A DNA stretch of 64,000 nucleotides from Streptococcus sanguinis (GTDB lineage Bacteria > Bacillota > Bacilli > Lactobacillales > Streptococcaceae), in assembly GCF_026781265.1 (NCBI RefSeq), contig NZ_JAKUVC010000002.1:744001-808000 (forward strand), read 5' to 3'. The translations under genes and the position numbers were made by a program. A model generated the notes under the pieces. The model was given only the letters and a program-made list of their open reading frames with translations. It searched no databases and was not told where the DNA came from. Shown here one piece after another: positions 18,368 through 31,497 of the stretch (position 1 is the first letter of the stretch; each line of letters starts with the position of its first letter).

Positions 18368-21160
18368 TTACTTAACCTCAAAGCCTTCTGAGACAGCTTG
18401 AGCAAAGTTTTCTTCTAAAATTTCTGCACAGTGGTCACAGACAAGGGCTTGATAACTGCGCTCTTTAACTGTTGTGTCAATGCGACGGCAGCGATTACAG
18501 ACTTGCCCCTGCGCATGCTCTACGACAAAAGCCACATCTTCAAAGACTTGAGCGCCTTCTGGAGCAGGTCCTTCAGCAATCGTTAATTGTGAAACGATAA
18601 GAAGCTGAGCCACATCACTGTTGACTGCCTTAAGCAAAGTCTTGATGACTTCATCTGGATAGACAGTCAGGTGTGCTTCCAATGATTTCCCGATAACCTT
18701 CTCATTGCGGGCTTCTTCCAAGGATTTCTGAGCCTGACTGCGGAAGTCCATAAAGGCAGACCAAGTGTCCAAGATTTCTTCTTGATTTGGGAAAGTCTGA
18801 GCTTCTGGCAATTCAGATAACTGAACAAATTCTTCCTCTTCGTGCTCTAGGTAAGACCAAATCTCTTCTGCCGTGTGCGGCAGGATTGGTGTCAGCAGCT
18901 TGGTAATCTTGACCAAAATATCATAGAAGACAGTCTGCATCTGACGACGTTCCAATGATTTAGCTGCTTCGATATAGACGACATCTTTGGCAAAGTCCAG
19001 ATAGAAAGCGGACAAGTCAACGGTCACAAAATTGACAATCGCTTTATAAATAGTCAGAAACTCAAAGTCTGCATAAGCCTTGCGAATAGTCTCTACTAAT
19101 TGATTGAAGCGGATAGTCATGTATTTATCAACAGAACGAAGTTCTTCGTAAGCTACGGCATCCTCAGCTGGATTAAAGTCAGAGGTATTAGCAATCAAGA
19201 AACGAAGCGTATTCCGAATCTTACGGTAGGTTTCAGAAACTTGGCTCAAGATATCCATGGAGATACGAACGTCATTGCTGGAGTCTACACTGGTTACCCA
19301 GAGACGCAAGATTTCCGCACCAAATTGTTTTTCCACGTCACTTGGAGCAATTGTATTTCCAAGGGATTTAGACATCTTTTCGCCCTTACCATCTAAGGCA
19401 AATCCTTGTGACAAGATTTGTTTATATGGGGCTACGCCATGGTTGGCAACTGATGTGATAAGAGATGAGTTGAACCAACCACGGTATTGGTCAGAGCCTT
19501 CTAGGTAAAGATCAGCCGGATAAGTCAATTCTGGACGGTTAACCAAAACCCCATTCCATGATGAACCTGAGTCAAACCAAACGTCCATGATATCCGTTTC
19601 CTTAGTAAACTCGCCATTTGGAGAACCTGGATGAGTAAATCCTTCTGGTAAGAGGTCTTTGGCTTCACGCTTCCACCAGACGATAGAGCCGTGCTCCTCA
19701 AAGAGCTGAGCTACGTGCTCGATGGTTTCGGCCGTCATGATTGGTGTTCCGTCTTCGGCATAGAAGATTGGCAACGGCACACCCCAAGCCCGCTGACGAG
19801 AGATAACCCAGTCACCACGGTCACGAATCATATTGTAGAGACGTACTTTACCCCATTCAGAATGGAATTTAACCTTGTCAATTTCATCTAAAATTTCTTG
19901 ACGGAATTTAGAAACAGATGCAAACCACTGTGGTACTGCCCGCCAGATGATTGGCTTCTTAGTACGCCAGTCAAATGGATAAGAGTGAGAAATTTCTTCC
20001 TGAGCAAGGAGCAAATCACCAAGCTTTTCAATAACCGTCGGCACAACCTTATCATAGAACTGGCCTTCAAAGTCAGGACCAGCATTTTCCATCATGATAC
20101 CGCGCTCATTGACTGTCACAGCAACTTCCAGTCCATTGGCTACACCGACATGGTAGTCGTCCTCACCAAAACCAGGCGCTGTATGAACGATACCCGTACC
20201 AGAGTCTGTCGTAACGTGGTCACCCAAAATGACCAACTCATCTACAGCAGTATCCCATGGGTGAACTGTCACGATGTGGTTTAATTCTTGACCACGGTAG
20301 GTAGCTAAAACTTGAACATCGGCCCAGCTAAATTTCTCAGACAAACTATTCAACAATTCAGAAGCAACCACAAACTTACGAGATTCACCAGCTGGTTGTA
20401 CGACTACGTAATCAATATCTGCTCCAACTGTCAATCCACGAGAAGCTGTAATGGTAAATGGAGTTGTTGTCCATACGACGATGTAAGTATCTGAGTCCAA
20501 TACCCCTTTGCCATCTTTAACCTTATTGGCATAGTAAAGAGAGGTAGAGACCAAGTCATGGTATTCAATCTCTGCTTCAGCTAGAGCTGACTCAGAAGAC
20601 CAAGACCAGTAAACTGGCTTAGCGCCACGGTATATGTATCCTTTCTTAGCCATTTCACCAAAGACGCGAATCTGAGCGGCTTCATAATCTGGTTTCAAGG
20701 TTACATAAGGATTTTCCCAATCACCAGAAACACCCAAACGCTTGAAATCTTCTTTTTGCTTTTCGACTTGGCTGAGAGCATAGTCCCGACACATATTGAG
20801 GTACTCTACCAAGTCTAGCTCTTTGCGCTTAACACCTTGCTTTGCCAAGACCTGCTCAATCGGCAGACCATGCGTATCCCATCCTGGAATGTAAGGTGCA
20901 TAGTAGCCAGCCATAGACTTTGAGCGAACAATGATATCTTTGGAAATTTTATTCATGGCGTGGCCAACGTGAATATTCCCGTTAGCATAAGGAGGGCCAT
21001 CATGTAGGACAAAATGTGGCCTGCCTTCATTCAATTCCTGACGACGTTGATAAAGCTTAGCTTCATCCCATTCCTTTTGCCAGATTGGCTCCTTATTTGG
21101 AAGACCGGCCCGCATAGGGAAAGCAGTTTTCCCAAGATTGAGTGTTTCTTTCAGTTTCAT
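18368..21160 (-). CDS. ileS: Isoleucyl-tRNA synthetase
   Basis: A 930-residue class I synthetase. The HIGH-type motif [11 protein letters not shown] is at about 58-68, the editing domain is in the middle, KMSKS is near residue 595, and the C-terminal zinc site is CNRC...CDHC. It charges tRNA-Ile and edits valine. The long T-box leader upstream couples its expression to uncharged tRNA-Ile. It is the last gene of the division cluster but has separate control. Confidence 0.99.
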   Translation of the reverse strand: MKLKETLNLGKTAFPMRAGLPNKEPIWQKEWDEAKLYQRRQELNEGRPHFVLHDGPPYANGNIHVGHAMNKISKDIIVRSKSMAGYYAPYIPGWDTHGLPIEQVLAKQGVKRKELDLVEYLNMCRDYALSQVEKQKEDFKRLGVSGDWENPYVTLKPDYEAAQIRVFGEMAKKGYIYRGAKPVYWSWSSESALAEAEIEYHDLVSTSLYYANKVKDGKGVLDSDTYIVVWTTTPFTITASRGLTVGADIDYVVVQPAGESRKFVVASELLNSLSEKFSWADVQVLATYRGQELNHIVTVHPWDTAVDELVILGDHVTTDSGTGIVHTAPGFGEDDYHVGVANGLEVAVTVNERGIMMENAGPDFEGQFYDKVVPTVIEKLGDLLLAQEEISHSYPFDWRTKKPIIWRAVPQWFASVSKFRQEILDEIDKVKFHSEWGKVRLYNMIRDRGDWVISRQRAWGVPLPIFYAEDGTPIMTAETIEHVAQLFEEHGSIVWWKREAKDLLPEGFTHPGSPNGEFTKETDIMDVWFDSGSSWNGVLVNRPELTYPADLYLEGSDQYRGWFNSSLITSVANHGVAPYKQILSQGFALDGKGEKMSKSLGNTIAPSDVEKQFGAEILRLWVTSVDSSNDVRISMDILSQVSETYRKIRNTLRFLIANTSDFNPAEDAVAYEELRSVDKYMTIRFNQLVETIRKAYADFEFLTIYKAIVNFVTVDLSAFYLDFAKDVVYIEAAKSLERRQMQTVFYDILVKITKLLTPILPHTAEEIWSYLEHEEEEFVQLSELPEAQTFPNQEEILDTWSAFMDFRSQAQKSLEEARNEKVIGKSLEAHLTVYPDEVIKTLLKAVNSDVAQLLIVSQLTIAEGPAPEGAQVFEDVAFVVEHAQGQVCNRCRRIDTTVKERSYQALVCDHCAEILEENFAQAVSEGFEVK

Positions 21161-21189
21161 TGTATTCCTCTTTATTTTTAAAATTACAA

Positions 21190-21425
21190 ATTAAAAACCG
21201 CAAACTTCTCCAAAAAGGACGAAAATTCGCGGTACCACCTTTGTTTAGGCAAGACAATAGCATAACTCCTCTTGCCCCTCTTTGTCCGTAACGTGGACTG
21301 CCGTCTCATCCTACTGATTTCAGACGAAAGTTCTGTAAAATGATAGCCCAAGCAAGATGGACTGCAGATCTCTCACCATCATCTGCTCGCTGAAAGTATT
21401 TTGCTTGGTCTGTGTTTTTACAATC
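21190..21425 (-). promoter_or_regulatory. Ile-specific T-box riboswitch leader of ileS
   Basis: On the minus strand the T-box core AAAGGTGGTACCGCG is at 21242-21228, followed by a terminator hairpin (21232-21198) ending in TTTTT. Stem I is visible: base TGTAAAA/TTTTACA (21422-21416 with 21340-21334) and next helix CCAAGCAA/TTGCTTGG. The internal loop holds ATC at 21344-21342, an Ile codon in the specifier position. Uncharged tRNA-Ile should stabilise the antiterminator. Confidence 0.92.
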
Positions 21426-21441
21426 TTATCTTCTTTAAAAA

Positions 21442-22236
21442 TTATAAAATATTTACTGGAACTTTTTGTTCCCCATTTGTATCATCATCGTGATGGTCAG
21501 CTTCTGAGTTTTCCTCAGCTGCATGAGCTTCTATATCTTCATCGCTAAGCGGAGAAAAAGCTTGGGTCGCAGCTAATTCACGGTTAGCAGCTTCAATGCG
21601 CTCTTGCAATTCAGCCATTTCTTCTGGAGAAAATTGACGAGTCACATCCACTTCTTCCTCACGAACAACTGCTTCTTCTCCCAGAACCTCAGATACAACT
21701 TCCTTGAAAGCTTCATCGCTGGTTTGCAGATAAGTAGCTGTCGGACGAAGGATTTCTTCCCATTCAGACGAATCCACAATGCTGAGTTGGCTCTCAATGG
21801 TTGATTTCAAACGTTGATGGAAGACACGTGTTTTGTTTTTCAGTTCTTCTGTTTCAATGGCTACTTTCTTAGCATTGTCAGCTGCCTGACGCAAAATTTC
21901 ATCAGCCTTATACTTAGCTCCATCCAACAAATGCTGTGCATCCTGCTCTGCCTGACGGACAATATTTGTAGACCGCTCGTTTGCAGCAACTTTAACACGC
22001 TCAGCCGTATCCTGAGCAATCAAGACAGACTGGCTGAGAGAGTCTTTCATCTCATCAAAATATGTCAGACGTTCTTCCAGATTGCGAATTTTTGCTTCTT
22101 TTTCGTGGTTTTCACGAACCAAGTCCTCATAATCGCGGACAACGATATCAAGGAATTCATCTACCTCTTCAACATCATAGCCTCTAAACTTGGTTCCAAA
22201 GGATTTATCTTTAATTTCTAATGCTGTAAGTGTCAT
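21442..22236 (-). CDS. divIVA: Cell division protein DivIVA
   Basis: A 264-residue protein. The N-terminal lipid-binding domain (ALEIKDKSFGTKFRGYDVEEVDEFLDIV) is followed by a long coiled coil (about 35-150) and an acidic C-terminal tail. DivIVA senses negative membrane curvature at poles and septa and organises elongation and division in streptococci. It follows ylmH by 9 bases with GAGGAGG in front of its ATG. The ileS T-box lies immediately after. Confidence 0.97.
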   Translation of the reverse strand: MTLTALEIKDKSFGTKFRGYDVEEVDEFLDIVVRDYEDLVRENHEKEAKIRNLEERLTYFDEMKDSLSQSVLIAQDTAERVKVAANERSTNIVRQAEQDAQHLLDGAKYKADEILRQAADNAKKVAIETEELKNKTRVFHQRLKSTIESQLSIVDSSEWEEILRPTATYLQTSDEAFKEVVSEVLGEEAVVREEEVDVTRQFSPEEMAELQERIEAANRELAATQAFSPLSDEDIEAHAAEENSEADHHDDDTNGEQKVPVNIL

Positions 22237-22245
22237 ACTTCCTCC

Positions 22246-23028
22246 TCATTTACTAGCTAATAATTCAACGGTTAACTTATGTTTTCCATTCTTGGAAAGG
22301 CCATTTTCTCTTAAAACCTTAAATCTTCCAAATCGTCTAACACTAATCAAGTCTTCAAGCCCGACCTGCTGGCTGGGGTTGTCATTAACAGCATAGTTCA
22401 TTTTCACATGCTTGCCAGAAATCAGCTGAGCAGCCTGGCTTCTTGACAACTTAAAGGTGCTGGCTACCAACTTATCCATGCGAAGACTAGATACTAAAAT
22501 TTCTCTGGCAACAGCCTGCTTCTGCTCTTTTAACTGCTCCGCAAAGGAAACTTCCTTTAATTTGACAGGCATCTTTGCTACTTTAGTGACATGATCTATA
22601 AAATACTGAGCCAGTCTTTTATCTACAAAGAGCTGAGCACGGTCTCCAACTACAAGAATATCGCCAAAGGTTCGTCTTTCAATCCCTAATTGATTGAGAA
22701 GAGTGCCCATAATCTGCGAATGACTGATTTTATAAAATTTGCTTGCATAGGAAATTTCCAGCAAGCTCAATTCAAAATCATCCATATTCAGTTGGTAATA
22801 AGAAGGCACCACAAGAACTCTTGCCAGTTCACTTGGAAAATAATCCGAACTAGCAAAGACTTGCACATCATATTGCTTGCCAATATTCTTCAGGATTGAG
22901 ACCTGATGGGGATTCAGAAAAGATGTTGTTTCAAAGGCATAGGTATCTTGAACCCGCTGAAGCAACTCCAGACTCCTATCAATAAACTCTCGATCCTCAT
23001 GCGAAAAGTGTTGATATAAATCTTTCAT
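22246..23028 (-). CDS. ylmH: YlmH-family S4-domain RNA-binding protein
   Basis: A 260-residue protein with a C-terminal S4 domain (LRMDKLVASTFKLSRSQAAQLISGKHVKMNY). The family is encoded in division clusters, and recent work links it to rescue of stalled ribosomal nascent-chain complexes. The ATG at 23028 (or the adjacent ATG at 23031) overlaps the yggT stop, implying translational coupling; the longer frame reading back into yggT is not credible. Confidence 0.92.
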   Translation of the reverse strand: MKDLYQHFSHEDREFIDRSLELLQRVQDTYAFETTSFLNPHQVSILKNIGKQYDVQVFASSDYFPSELARVLVVPSYYQLNMDDFELSLLEISYASKFYKISHSQIMGTLLNQLGIERRTFGDILVVGDRAQLFVDKRLAQYFIDHVTKVAKMPVKLKEVSFAEQLKEQKQAVAREILVSSLRMDKLVASTFKLSRSQAAQLISGKHVKMNYAVNDNPSQQVGLEDLISVRRFGRFKVLRENGLSKNGKHKLTVELLASK

Positions 23029-23303
23029 CATAATAACATTAGTAAGACGCCTATTAAATAAAAGACCACACGATTTAAAAGGTTTAAAGCCAGAATTGCA
23101 ACCCAAACAGTAAAGTCCAGCCCTGCAAACTGCAAGGGAAGACGGCGGAAAAGTTTTAAATACGGTTCTACAATTCGTGTTAGAAACTCTCCGAATTTGG
23201 TTTGATACGCTCCTGGAAACCAAGACAGAAGTGCATAGACAATCAAGGCAATGCTATAAAGATCGAAAAGATTAGAGATGGCACGAATTACAAAATATAA
23301 CAT
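23028..23303 (-). CDS. yggT: YggT-family membrane protein
   Basis: A 91-residue protein with two hydrophobic segments (about 1-26 and 62-91) and a conserved loop (LLSWFPGAYQTKFGEFLTRIVEPYLKLFRRL). The family is found between sepF and ylmH in Gram-positive division clusters; its role there is unclear. Its stop codon overlaps the ylmH start. Confidence 0.9.
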   Translation of the reverse strand: MLYFVIRAISNLFDLYSIALIVYALLSWFPGAYQTKFGEFLTRIVEPYLKLFRRLPLQFAGLDFTVWVAILALNLLNRVVFYLIGVLLMLL

Positions 23304-23308
23304 ATCTC

Positions 23309-23896
23309 TTATCTACTGCGCTTCATATCAAAGTCGAATTCGCTGATTTCAACATCGTTTGGCAGACGGATATCTTCCACATTTACCACTACATTAATCG
23401 GAGTCAGCAAATACATAGTGCTTGCAACTTTTTTCAAATTTCCAGCCAAGACATAACGAGCACCATCTAAGTAGTCTAAACAACGTCGAGCCTGTACCTC
23501 AGTCATATACTGGAAGTCAATCAGGATGCTTTCATTGGCCAAAAGCAGGTCAACAATTTCAGTCGCCTCCTCATATCTCCTCGGATAACGAACATCAATC
23601 GTAATCTTCTCATCCGCATTTGCACGGTGCTGAGCCAATTCCTGCTGACGTGCATGCAGTCTGGTAATATTCTCTGTAGAAGATTTCTGTTGTGGCTGTG
23701 GTTTAGGCTGTGGCTTCGCCGCAGCAACCGGACGAGGAGCTGGCTTGCTCTCTCTGACTGGCTTAGGCTGAGCCAATTCAGGCTTCTGCTTAACAGGCGC
23801 CGCAGGTCTGCTGACGGTCTGCTCCTGAACCTCAGTCTCATCTCCATCTTCTGTAAAATAATCTATAAATTTATCAAATCTATCTTTTAATGACAT
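23309..23896 (-). CDS. sepF: Cell division protein SepF
   Basis: A 195-residue protein. A short N-terminal membrane-binding helix ([14 protein letters not shown]), a Pro/Gln/Ala-rich linker at about 25-85, and the C-terminal SepF fold ([19 protein letters not shown]...[22 protein letters not shown]) are visible. SepF binds FtsZ and tethers it to the membrane. It lies between yggS and yggT in the standard order. Confidence 0.96.
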   Translation of the reverse strand: MSLKDRFDKFIDYFTEDGDETEVQEQTVSRPAAPVKQKPELAQPKPVRESKPAPRPVAAAKPQPKPQPQQKSSTENITRLHARQQELAQHRANADEKITIDVRYPRRYEEATEIVDLLLANESILIDFQYMTEVQARRCLDYLDGARYVLAGNLKKVASTMYLLTPINVVVNVEDIRLPNDVEISEFDFDMKRSR

Positions 23897-23905
23897 ATTT
23901 CTTTC

Positions 23906-24577
23906 CTATTTAAAAAATGCTGTACCAATTCTGACATAGGTCGAGCCATGGGCAATTGCTTCTGGATAATCACGGCTCATTCCCATGCTTAATTCAGAAA
24001 AGGGCATATTATTTAACTGTTTCTTTTTTAATTCTTTTTGTAGTTGATGAGCCTTTTCAAACATTTGGTTCAGCTCCTCATGACTAGCTTCAAACGGAGC
24101 CATAGTCATCAATCCCACAATTTGAACATTTTCTAATTTTTCAAGTTCAGGCAGGACAAGTTCTAGATCTTCAACCAAAAAACCATGCTTGCTCTCTTCT
24201 TTAGAAATATTCAGCTGCAGGAAACATTTAATCACATGTTGGGCTCGTTTGTCAATCTCCTTGGCCAATTTCACAGAATCTAAAGCGTGAAAGTAATCAA
24301 CATAGTTAATCACATCCTTGACTTTTCTCCTCTGCAAACTGCCGATCAGGTGCCAGGTCAGATTCTCATCTTTCAGAGCATGGTATTTATCTAGAAATTT
24401 ATCTACCCGATTTTCTCCGACATGCTGAATACCTGTACGAACAAGCTCCTGAGTTGTTTCGCAGTCAACATATTTGGTAACTGCAATGATATTCACTGAA
24501 TCTTTCAAACGCTGGGCTTGCTCCGCCGCCTGAGCGACGGATTGAAAGACCAACTCTTTATTATTCTGCAAATTCAT
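23906..24577 (-). CDS. yggS: PLP-binding homeostasis protein (YggS/PLPBP)
   Basis: A 223-residue alanine-racemase-like barrel without the second domain. The PLP lysine is in IAVTKYVD, followed by GENRV, GSLQRRK and HALDSVKLA, with the C-terminal phosphate site MGMSRDYPEAIAHGSTYVRIGTAFF. It buffers pyridoxal phosphate and affects amino-acid metabolism. It is 8 bases after ftsZ. Confidence 0.96.
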   Translation of the reverse strand: MNLQNNKELVFQSVAQAAEQAQRLKDSVNIIAVTKYVDCETTQELVRTGIQHVGENRVDKFLDKYHALKDENLTWHLIGSLQRRKVKDVINYVDYFHALDSVKLAKEIDKRAQHVIKCFLQLNISKEESKHGFLVEDLELVLPELEKLENVQIVGLMTMAPFEASHEELNQMFEKAHQLQKELKKKQLNNMPFSELSMGMSRDYPEAIAHGSTYVRIGTAFFK

Positions 24578-24585
24578 GATCTAGA

Positions 24586-27238
<2,653 letters not shown>

Positions 27239-27312
27239 TACACCAGTCCTCTCTATCTTCCATGTTTCCGGTCTATACTAATAACGCTAAAAATTAGAGT
27301 TATCCAAGCTTT

Positions 27313-27320
27313 ATTATAAC
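27313..27320 (-). promoter_or_regulatory. -10 element of a likely ftsA promoter
   Basis: TATAAT at 27318-27313 on the minus strand with an extended TG motif, 75 bases before the ftsA start. No good -35 is seen. Confidence 0.5.
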
Positions 27321-27359
27321 ATAAAGAAAATGAAAATGTGCAGTTTTTCTACATATAAT

Positions 27360-28556
27360 TTAGCGATTTTCGGTATTTACCGGGTTTTCTGTCGAATTTT
27401 GCGGCTCTGCAGGTTCTTCTTCCTGACTTTCTGTCACCTGCTCAGCCGCTTGCTCTGTTTGCTGTCCCGTCGGTTTCTCTTCTGTTTTCTGCTTTTCTTC
27501 GTCAGAAGAAGACGACTCGTTTTGAGCTCCTTCAACATAACTAAAAATCCCAGCCTCCATATCTACAACACTAGGTACACCCTCTTCCAACTGTGATTGG
27601 ATTCCCTTGTAATATGGCAGTTTTTTGGCAATATGCGAAATTGGTACCAAAATTTTATTGCCATCATGCATAGTCAGCGTAACCAAGTCCGGTGTCACCT
27701 TGCTTGGAGTCAGCTGAACTGTCTTAATATTTTTCTTGACCGAAGCCGGTACCTTTTCAATTTGAAGGGCAAATTCTTTAATCAATTTTTTATCTGAAAA
27801 CTCTATCGAAATATGGGTTTCTGGCAAAGAATCTGCAGCAGTCGGGTCCGAAATAATCTCCCCATTTGTCAGAATAGGATAATACTGGCCACCCTCATGC
27901 AGATAGGCCAGAACTCCGTACTCATTGACCTTTACCTGAAAAGTAATTGGAAACTGATAAGCCATCTCTAGGTTGTTAATCCAAGGACTAGACGCTTTCA
28001 TATTGCGGATATGATTACCGCCGTTGATAAAGGTTGTTAAAGTATAGTCTTTCTCATCAATCTTACTGCTTTTGAGCAGGTCTTCCTGACTGACCATTTG
28101 GTTCCCTGAAAATTTGATAGTCTTCATGGTCGCCAGTGGCGTCAAAAAATAGACTGACAGGAGAAAAATCAAGCCACTGCCAAGCAAAACCGGCAGCGCT
28201 CGATAAATATGAATCCTCGAGATATGCACCTTAGCAGCTTCTTTTTCTGCCTTTTTCTGAAGTTTCTCCAGTTTTTTGCGCTCTTTCTCGCTCAATTCAG
28301 TCTCAAGCTCAGGTTCAGATGAGTCATCTTCCAAATATTCTGTTTCTTCCTCTTCATAAGATGAGTCATCTTCTTCCGTCTCTTCAGCTATTTCTCCGCC
28401 TTCGATTGAGTCTTCAGCTTCTTTTGCTTCCAGCTCCTTTTGTTTGCTGGCCTCTTCCTGAGCCTTCTTTTCAAGATATTCTTTGTTTCGTTTCTGCCAT
28501 TCAGAGAGGTGCTCACTTACCTCTTCCTTTGGTACATCGTGGTTTTTCTTGCTCAT
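27360..28556 (-). CDS. divIB: Cell division protein DivIB/FtsQ
   Basis: A 398-residue bitopic protein. A long, highly charged cytoplasmic part (about 1-130, Glu/Lys-rich), one membrane segment ([19 protein letters not shown], about 138-157), a POTRA domain and beta domain outside, and a C-terminal Gln/Glu-rich tail are visible. It works with DivIC and FtsL in septal wall synthesis. The unusually acidic N-terminus is typical of streptococci. It overlaps murG by 4 bp. Confidence 0.95.
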   Translation of the reverse strand: MSKKNHDVPKEEVSEHLSEWQKRNKEYLEKKAQEEASKQKELEAKEAEDSIEGGEIAEETEEDDSSYEEEETEYLEDDSSEPELETELSEKERKKLEKLQKKAEKEAAKVHISRIHIYRALPVLLGSGLIFLLSVYFLTPLATMKTIKFSGNQMVSQEDLLKSSKIDEKDYTLTTFINGGNHIRNMKASSPWINNLEMAYQFPITFQVKVNEYGVLAYLHEGGQYYPILTNGEIISDPTAADSLPETHISIEFSDKKLIKEFALQIEKVPASVKKNIKTVQLTPSKVTPDLVTLTMHDGNKILVPISHIAKKLPYYKGIQSQLEEGVPSVVDMEAGIFSYVEGAQNESSSSDEEKQKTEEKPTGQQTEQAAEQVTESQEEEPAEPQNSTENPVNTENR

Positions 28557-29623
28557 TTCTTTCCTTTGTCAATATCCGCCTTCAATAAAGCATAAAATTC
28601 ATCTACAGACTTGATTTCCTGAGAATTTTGCATAGCTTGATGATAAGAAGCCTGGTTCGCCAAAAGGTCATCAAGTGCTATCTGTAAATTGCTCATATCC
28701 AGCTGTTCCTCTGCCAATTGCTTGGCATATCCCTTTTTCACGAAATAATCCGCATTTTCAATCTGATCGCCGCGACTGGCTTCGCGTCCCAGAGGAACGA
28801 TAATATGCAGCTTAGCCATGGCTAAAAGCTCAAAGATTGTATTGGAACCGCCGCGAGTCACCACCACATCTGCCAAATCCATCAAAGGCTGGTAGAGGTC
28901 GGTCACATAGGCTCTGCGAAAGAGACGTTCAGACAAAACATCTAAACTTGCATCGCCTGTCAGATTGATAACGTTGTAGCGTTCGGTCAGCGCAGCTTGA
29001 TTCTGGCTGACAAAGTCATTAAAGACCTTAGCACCAGCAGAACCACCGACAAAAAGCAGTGTGGGCAGCTCTTTATCAAAATGCTGACGGATTTCTTCTA
29101 ACTCCTGCACTAGGACTGACTCTTGGTTGCCGACCTTGGTCACAGCTCCTATATGCTCAATCTTGGTCAGACTGGAACTTTGCTCAAAGGTCGCATACAT
29201 CTTGGTGGCACACTTATAAGCGATTTTATTGGCCAAGCCAATGGATAGATCCGACTCATGAACATAGACGGGCACTCCGGACAGCCGGGCTGCAATCACG
29301 GGCGGAACGGATACAAAGCCTCCCTTAGAAAAGAGAGCCTGCGGCCGTACCTTGAGCATAATACCCAGCGACTGGAAAATGCCCCAGACGACCTTAAAGC
29401 CATCCAGCAGATTCTGCCAAGAAAAGTAGCGGCGAAGCTTGCCCGTAGCTACCGAATGGAAGGTCACGTCCAGTCCTGACTTTTGGATTTCCTGATACTC
29501 AATACCACGCTTATCACCAATATAGTGGACCTGCCAGCCTTCTTTGATAAATTTTGGAAACAGGAGAAGGTTAAGGGTTACATGCCCGACCGTTCCTCCG
29601 CCTGTAAATACAATCTTTTTCAT
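28553..29623 (-). CDS. murG: UDP-GlcNAc-undecaprenyl-pyrophosphoryl-MurNAc-pentapeptide GlcNAc transferase
   Basis: A 356-residue GT28 enzyme. It has the glycine-rich loop [10 protein letters not shown] at the N-terminus, [15 protein letters not shown], and the UDP-GlcNAc site [16 protein letters not shown]. It makes lipid II at the inner membrane face. It directly follows murD. Confidence 0.98.
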   Translation of the reverse strand: MKKIVFTGGGTVGHVTLNLLLFPKFIKEGWQVHYIGDKRGIEYQEIQKSGLDVTFHSVATGKLRRYFSWQNLLDGFKVVWGIFQSLGIMLKVRPQALFSKGGFVSVPPVIAARLSGVPVYVHESDLSIGLANKIAYKCATKMYATFEQSSSLTKIEHIGAVTKVGNQESVLVQELEEIRQHFDKELPTLLFVGGSAGAKVFNDFVSQNQAALTERYNVINLTGDASLDVLSERLFRRAYVTDLYQPLMDLADVVVTRGGSNTIFELLAMAKLHIIVPLGREASRGDQIENADYFVKKGYAKQLAEEQLDMSNLQIALDDLLANQASYHQAMQNSQEIKSVDEFYALLKADIDKGKK

Positions 29624-29624
29624 T

Positions 29625-30977
29625 TTAACCTTTTAATTCTTCAAATGCAGCGAGAAACTCATCGCCACGGACTTCAAAATTACTATACATATCCCAGCTG
29701 GCATTGGCAGGACTGAGCAAGACAATGTCTCCTGACTCCGCTTGATCAAAGGCCTTATGAGCTGCATCTCGGACATCAATCGCATCCAGATAAGAAACAC
29801 CAGCCTGATCAGCCGCTCTCTTTACACGCGTAGCTGATTGCCCTAAGATCACCATTTTCTTGAGTCCTTTAATGTCAGGCACCAACTCGTCAAATTCATT
29901 GCCACGGTCCAAGCCACCTGCAATTAGAATCACCTTGCTATTGTCAAAACCAGATAAGGCTTTCTGTGTTGCCAGAATATTAGTAGACTTACTGTCATTG
30001 TAAAAGGCAACCTCATTCACCTGCCCCACATACTGGAGGCGGTGCTTAACACCCCCAAAAGCTGACAAGACTTCTTTGATCGTCCGATTGTCAATACCAC
30101 GCAGCTTGGCTACTGCAATCGTAGCCAGAGCGTTTTCAATATTGTGACTTCCAGGAACGCCAATTTCAGCCGCCTGCATAATCGCCTCTCCGCGGAAGGT
30201 CAAGACATCACCCTCTAGATAGGCACCATCCACCTTTTCAGTCGTTGAAAAAGGCACAACAGTAGCCTGAGTCTGGCTAGCCATTTCCTTGACCCAGTCT
30301 TGATTAAAATTCAAAACCAGATAATCATCAGCTGTCATGTTTTTCTGGATATTCCACTTGGCAGCTGCATATTCCTCAAGAGAGCCGTGATAATCCAAAT
30401 GAGTCGGCATGAGGTTGGTAATAACAGCTATTTGCGGATGAAAAGCCTCAATCCCCATCAATTGGAAGGAAGACAATTCCATGACCAACGTATCTTTGCT
30501 GCTGGCTGTTTGGGCTACTTGACTAGCAGGAAAACCGATATTACCAGACAAGAGACCATTTTGACCGCCAGCCGTCAAGACTTGCGCAATCATGGTTGTG
30601 GTCGTCGTTTTGCCGTTTGAACCCGTAATACCAATAATCGGCGCTTCAGAAATCAGAAAAGCCAACTCGACTTCAGTAATAACTGGAATCTTCTTCTCCA
30701 GAGCTCGGACGACCATGGCATTGTCATAAGGAATACCTGGATTTTTCACCATCAGTTCAAAGTCTTCGTCCAGCAACTCCAAGGGATGGCCTCCTGTCAC
30801 CACTTTTATTCCTTCTTCTAGCAAGGATTGAGCAGCAGGATTTTCCTCGAAAGGTTTCCCGTCGTTCACTGTCACGATGGCTCCTAATTTATCTAAAAGG
30901 CGAGCTGCTGACTCACCCGACTTGGCCAATCCCAGAACCAAGACCTTTTTATTGGCAAAATTTGCTATATTTTTCAT
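29625..30977 (-). CDS. murD: UDP-MurNAc-L-Ala:D-Glu ligase
   Basis: A 450-residue Mur ligase. The ATP loop [15 protein letters not shown] is near residue 115, followed by [18 protein letters not shown] and GGLDRG motifs. It adds D-Glu in the cytoplasm. The ATG at 30977 has AGAGG upstream and begins at the conserved N-terminus; the longer frame adds nine residues with a poorer site. It is the first gene of the division cluster reading leftward. The 227 bases upstream are AT-rich with no clear consensus promoter. Confidence 0.98.
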   Translation of the reverse strand: MKNIANFANKKVLVLGLAKSGESAARLLDKLGAIVTVNDGKPFEENPAAQSLLEEGIKVVTGGHPLELLDEDFELMVKNPGIPYDNAMVVRALEKKIPVITEVELAFLISEAPIIGITGSNGKTTTTTMIAQVLTAGGQNGLLSGNIGFPASQVAQTASSKDTLVMELSSFQLMGIEAFHPQIAVITNLMPTHLDYHGSLEEYAAAKWNIQKNMTADDYLVLNFNQDWVKEMASQTQATVVPFSTTEKVDGAYLEGDVLTFRGEAIMQAAEIGVPGSHNIENALATIAVAKLRGIDNRTIKEVLSAFGGVKHRLQYVGQVNEVAFYNDSKSTNILATQKALSGFDNSKVILIAGGLDRGNEFDELVPDIKGLKKMVILGQSATRVKRAADQAGVSYLDAIDVRDAAHKAFDQAESGDIVLLSPANASWDMYSNFEVRGDEFLAAFEELKG

Positions 30978-31157
30978 AAGCAACCTCTTCCATTCATACT
31001 TCATTCTATTTTACCTTTTTTTGTAGAAATAAAAAAGTCATAGGAGTCTTTTATTTTCGACTGTAAGCAAGTTTTGAAAAAAATGATATGTTTTCATCTA
31101 TTTGAAATATTTTGTAACATAAGCCTATTGTTTTTGTAAAAATATAGATTAAAAAAA

Positions 31158-31200
31158 GCAAGAACTCAAAATGTCTGCCCGACTTTCTAAGCTCTTGCTC
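31158..31200. terminator. Terminator after the DUF3165 gene
   Basis: Outer stem GCAAGA/TCTTGC plus flanking A and T runs on both sides, and an inner AGTC/GACT pairing. It separates typA/DUF3165 from murD. Confidence 0.75.
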
Positions 31201-31204
31201 TTTT

Positions 31205-31474
31205 TTATTCTTCATCAAAATTCTTTTTTGATTTCTTAGGCGGCTTGAGACGATTAATATCCCGCAAAGCCAAGACGGTCACTACGGATAGGCCAAATCC
31301 TACAAAATATTCAGCTGGCAATTGGAAAATCTGAAAAATGCCTAAGCCAAATAAGATAATCAAGGCCACAATCAGTAAAACCATGGTCACAGCATTAACA
31401 GTGCCTTTAATACTGGATGGAACAGCAAAAATGTAGAAAAAGAGGATTAAAATTCCAATGATAAGGTAAACCAT
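31205..31474 (-). CDS. DUF3165-family small membrane protein
   Basis: An 89-residue protein with two to three hydrophobic segments (about 3-20, 28-48 and 56-70) and a Lys-rich cytoplasmic tail. It resembles the DUF3165 family that follows typA in streptococci. The function is unknown. It lies 23 bases after typA on the same strand. Confidence 0.75.
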   Translation of the reverse strand: MVYLIIGILILFFYIFAVPSSIKGTVNAVTMVLLIVALIILFGLGIFQIFQLPAEYFVGFGLSVVTVLALRDINRLKPPKKSKKNFDEE

Positions 31475-31497
31475 CTTGCTGCTCCTTTCCTTTTTGC

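Noticed and set aside
22246..23223. 325-residue version of ylmH with a long N-terminal extension
   Set aside because: The extension reads through yggT in another frame. The family starts at the ATG at 23028, overlapping the yggT stop.
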